Assembly: GCA_014380365.1 (NCBI GenBank)
Contig: JACMJZ010000021.1
Span: forward strand, 57,195 to 121,194
DNA from: Pyrinomonadaceae bacterium
GTDB lineage: Bacteria; Acidobacteriota; Blastocatellia; Pyrinomonadales; Pyrinomonadaceae
Reading direction: 5' to 3'
DNA length: 64,000 nucleotides
The position numbers and the translations under genes are program-made. How positions within the stretch are numbered: the stretch's first letter is position 1; each line of letters starts with the position of its first letter. Below the pieces are notes generated by a model. The model did not search any database. It had not been told where the DNA came from and saw nothing but the letters and a program-made list of their open reading frames with translations. Positions 62,349 through 64,000 of the stretch are shown here, in pieces.

Positions 62349-63350
62349 ATGTCATCGATTGAAGGTAACTGTGTTAGTTCAGCTGAATGCGGGATCTTGT
62401 GTGTTGGCATCAGAGACATACAATCCAGACTCGCGCGCACAATGCCACATGAGCAAAGGCAACTATCCAAGGAACTTTCGTACGGCATCGCTTCGGCAGT
62501 TCTCGGGGTAGAAGGTAGGTCCTTGTGGGTCGACTCGGGGGAAGCTGGCCGTGAAATTGTACTGTTTGAGCGGGCTGTTGACGGCATCAAAGCTGCTGAG
62601 GAAATCACTCACTGCTCAGAAATAGACTGTAGTGACGGGGACCTTGAACTTCAAGTAGGTGTGCATTGGGGAAGAGTTACCTGGGACAGCCGAAACCTAA
62701 AAGTGTTTGGAGAAGGTATACAGGATGTCAAAGCGTTGGAACGAGAGGCTACTGAGCGAAGGCCAAACATTTCTCAACAATGCGTAGAGGCAGCTCAGCA
62801 GCAATCGACATGTAAAGAACTGGCAAACCGCTGCTGGATCTTCATCTCATACAGTCGCGCCGACAACAAGCGGCCAAATTTCCTGGAAGAGTTACTGCAA
62901 CAGACGAGACCTTTCGAAGTTTCCGGGCGGCTGGGCGTGTTTGTTGATACTCGCATCCGACCCAGCGACCGTTGGTTCCGAGCAATTATGGCCGGTCTGG
63001 CTCACCACAAGCTTGCAATTTTGCTCATTGGACCAGGGTTCTTTGCGTCGGATTTCATAATGAAGGAAGAGTTGCCACACATTGAACAGGCTCACTCGCA
63101 GAGAAAGACAGAAGTTCTTTGGGTCTACCTCATTGAGGCTGCCTTTCTTTCTAGTTCGTGGGTTAAGGATGTGCAGGCCGCCCACGAACCTGCCATGCCG
63201 TTACGAAAGTCAGGAAAACTGGCGCGAAATGTCGCATGGGAGCAGGTGGTTAACAAGATAACTGAGCTCACCACGATGTCGGAATCCACACCCGTTGAGC
63301 CCGATCCAAACCTCGTCGGGCGCGGCCCGATGGCCGTAGGCCGAACGTGA
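62349..63350 (+). CDS. fusion of cyclase-homology-like domain and TIR domain
   Basis: Residues about 12-150 resemble class III nucleotide cyclase homology domains: SLWVDSGEAGREIVLFERAV at the position of xxDTGDGxxxxF, then LQVGVHWGRVTWDS and FGEGIQDVKALEREA, which match GIHxGxV and GxxVNxAARLExxA. Most of the catalytic set is missing, so it looks inactive as a cyclase. Residues 163-300 are a TIR domain: FISYSRADNKRPNFLEEL, FVDTRIRPSDRWF, LLIGPGFFASDF and the likely catalytic Glu240 in FIMKEEL, aligning with the WxxKE of NADase TIRs. It may sense a nucleotide and cleave NAD in response. AAGGAG lies shortly before the ATG. Confidence 0.7.
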   Translation: MSSIEGNCVSSAECGILCVGIRDIQSRLARTMPHEQRQLSKELSYGIASAVLGVEGRSLWVDSGEAGREIVLFERAVDGIKAAEEITHCSEIDCSDGDLELQVGVHWGRVTWDSRNLKVFGEGIQDVKALEREATERRPNISQQCVEAAQQQSTCKELANRCWIFISYSRADNKRPNFLEELLQQTRPFEVSGRLGVFVDTRIRPSDRWFRAIMAGLAHHKLAILLIGPGFFASDFIMKEELPHIEQAHSQRKTEVLWVYLIEAAFLSSSWVKDVQAAHEPAMPLRKSGKLARNVAWEQVVNKITELTTMSESTPVEPDPNLVGRGPMAVGRT

Positions 63351-63616
63351 GGGAGAGCGTTTGGCGAAGTGGGCCATGAACAACATGGTCGTCGCGAGCT
63401 AGGGACTTTGGACGTATTGGCCGCGCGCAGCGCGCCGAGTCAAAGCGCCAACGGCGCGCGATAGAATAGCCAGGGGCAACGCCCCTGGATGAGGTATCCC
63501 AACCATTTTCGCCGACCCTCGGTGGGTCGGCGTTCTTTTCTGCCGAGGTGCAAAGAGGGGTGCGCCCTGAAAGAGTGCCAGAATCTCCGGCGCCCCTTCA
63601 GGGCGCGATCGGTTGA
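63351..63616. other. intergenic repeat region with terminator
   Basis: It contains GCGCGCAGCGCGC, CCAGGGGCAACGCCCCTGG and GCGCCCTGAAAG / CTTCAGGGCGC palindromes and the terminator at 63510-63540. No gene is seen. These GC-rich palindromes abut the broken cobT start. Confidence 0.6.
63510..63540 (+). terminator. rho-independent terminator
   Basis: CGCCGACCC and GGGTCGGCG form a perfect 9-bp stem around TCGGT, followed by TTCTTTT. It fits the end of the MFS/TIR transcript, about 160 bases after the TIR gene. Confidence 0.85.
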
Positions 63617-63766
63617 CTAACTAATCCAGGGGTGGGGCGCGGAAACAGCGGGCCCCCCCAGGCTACCAGCAGGCGTGGTCAACGCCGCTTGACGCTGACG
63701 GGCCGCAGCAGCAGCGTCAGCGTCAAGCAGCCGTACCCCACCGATTGCACGTTCCAGCCGGATCAT
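63617..63766 (-). pseudogene. cobT: cobT 5' fragment (nicotinate-nucleotide-dimethylbenzimidazole phosphoribosyltransferase)
   Basis: The 49-codon frame begins with ATG overlapping the cobS stop (ATGA). MIRLERAIGGVRLLDADAAA, then ARQRQAALTTPAGSLG, matches the well-known CobT N-terminus (LDxxAxxxAxxRQxxLTKPxGSLG). After PAGSLG the similarity ends abruptly, and GPAVSAPHPWIS and a stop follow. CobT normally has about 350 residues. The break coincides with GC-rich repeat sequence. It may be a true truncation or the edge of a rearrangement. Confidence 0.6.
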
Positions 63767-64000
63767 CCAATACCACTCCAGATTCGCAGTCCGAACGCCA
63801 CCAGGACTCCCGATTCCATGATTTCACAGAGTGCGCCGTAGGTGTCGCCGCTCAGCCCGCCAAGCCGGCCGACGATCCAGCGGCCGACCAACAGCACGGC
63901 TCCCGAGACACCGAGCCAGATGAGGATGCCAGACCATCCGGCGATCAGGCCCGCCGCACCGAGCGCGATGAAGGCCGCAACCGCTACATGGACCCAGCGA
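63763..64000 (-). CDS. cobS: adenosylcobinamide-GDP ribazoletransferase, C-terminal part (5' end outside window)
   Basis: The last 78 codons of a membrane protein read on the minus strand: a hydrophobic stretch AVAAFIALGAAGLIAGW, then LLVGRWIVGRLGGLSGDTYG and ALCEIMESGVLVAFGL. The motif GRLGGLxGDTYGA near the C-terminus is diagnostic for CobS, which joins alpha-ribazole phosphate to adenosylcobinamide-GDP in B12 synthesis. The stop overlaps the start of the cobT fragment, the usual cobS-cobT arrangement. Confidence 0.85.
   Translation of the reverse strand, partial: RWVHVAVAAFIALGAAGLIAGWSGILIWLGVSGAVLLVGRWIVGRLGGLSGDTYGALCEIMESGVLVAFGLRIWSGIG

Overview
The window reads as a chromosomal segment of an Acidobacteriota bacterium, most likely class Blastocatellia (Pyrinomonadaceae-like). 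This is inferred from four things: a secreted SBBP/Calx-beta/DUF4214 protein, an ECF sigma factor of the Sigma70_ECF type next to a Ser/Thr kinase with TPRs, mid-50s G+C by eye, and many small palindromic intergenic repeats. No 16S rRNA gene is present, so the taxonomy is not proven.

Layout. 1-1479: the end of a PAP2 phosphatase and a beta-propeller lipoprotein. 1492-16876: a compact non-ribosomal peptide synthetase (NRPS) cluster on the + strand, made of A-T-C-T, C-A-T, C-A-T-TE, an Fe(II)/2-oxoglutarate dioxygenase, a stand-alone A-T with an Asn-type specificity code, and a phosphopantetheinyl transferase. The second module of the first synthetase has no adenylation domain. The stand-alone A-T plus dioxygenase looks built to fill that gap in trans, possibly with beta-hydroxyasparagine. 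17029-24893: mixed genes (M24 peptidase, UBP zinc finger, adenosine deaminase-like protein, a degenerate SecA-like protein, a PIG-V-like membrane protein, a single-domain response regulator, a SLOG protein) and a 21/22-bp tandem array. 25254-38397: a minus-strand housekeeping block, tRNA-Leu, tig, clpP, a stand-alone ClpX-type zinc finger, clpX, lon, a conserved unknown, engB, rho, glgA, trx, purA, tRNA-Lys. 38582-43615: an amino-sugar locus (GntR, SIS isomerase/deaminase, GH20 hexosaminidase, HGSNAT-like acyltransferase). 43816-45148: a GYD protein, a wrecked serine-hydrolase pseudogene holding a palindromic element, and a small secreted ORF. 45228-48676: an AT-richer defence-like module (Vsr-C5 methyltransferase fusion, DUF262, HEPN). 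48788-50246: a collagen-like secreted protein between two ~280-bp direct repeats, each with a sigma70-like promoter and conserved hairpins. 50530-50845: a second 21-bp tandem array. 51106-60279: a conserved unknown, the SBBP protein, another unknown, the ECF sigma factor and the kinase. 60841-63350: an MFS transporter and a cyclase-homology/TIR fusion. 63617-64000: a truncated cobT start and the 3' part of cobS.

The most interesting items are the A-less NRPS module with its apparent trans-loading partner, the defence-like trio, the duplicated structured leader with a compensatory base-pair change, the degenerate SecA paralogue, the free ClpX zinc domain, the TIR fusion, and the repeat families that have entered gene ends or dead genes.
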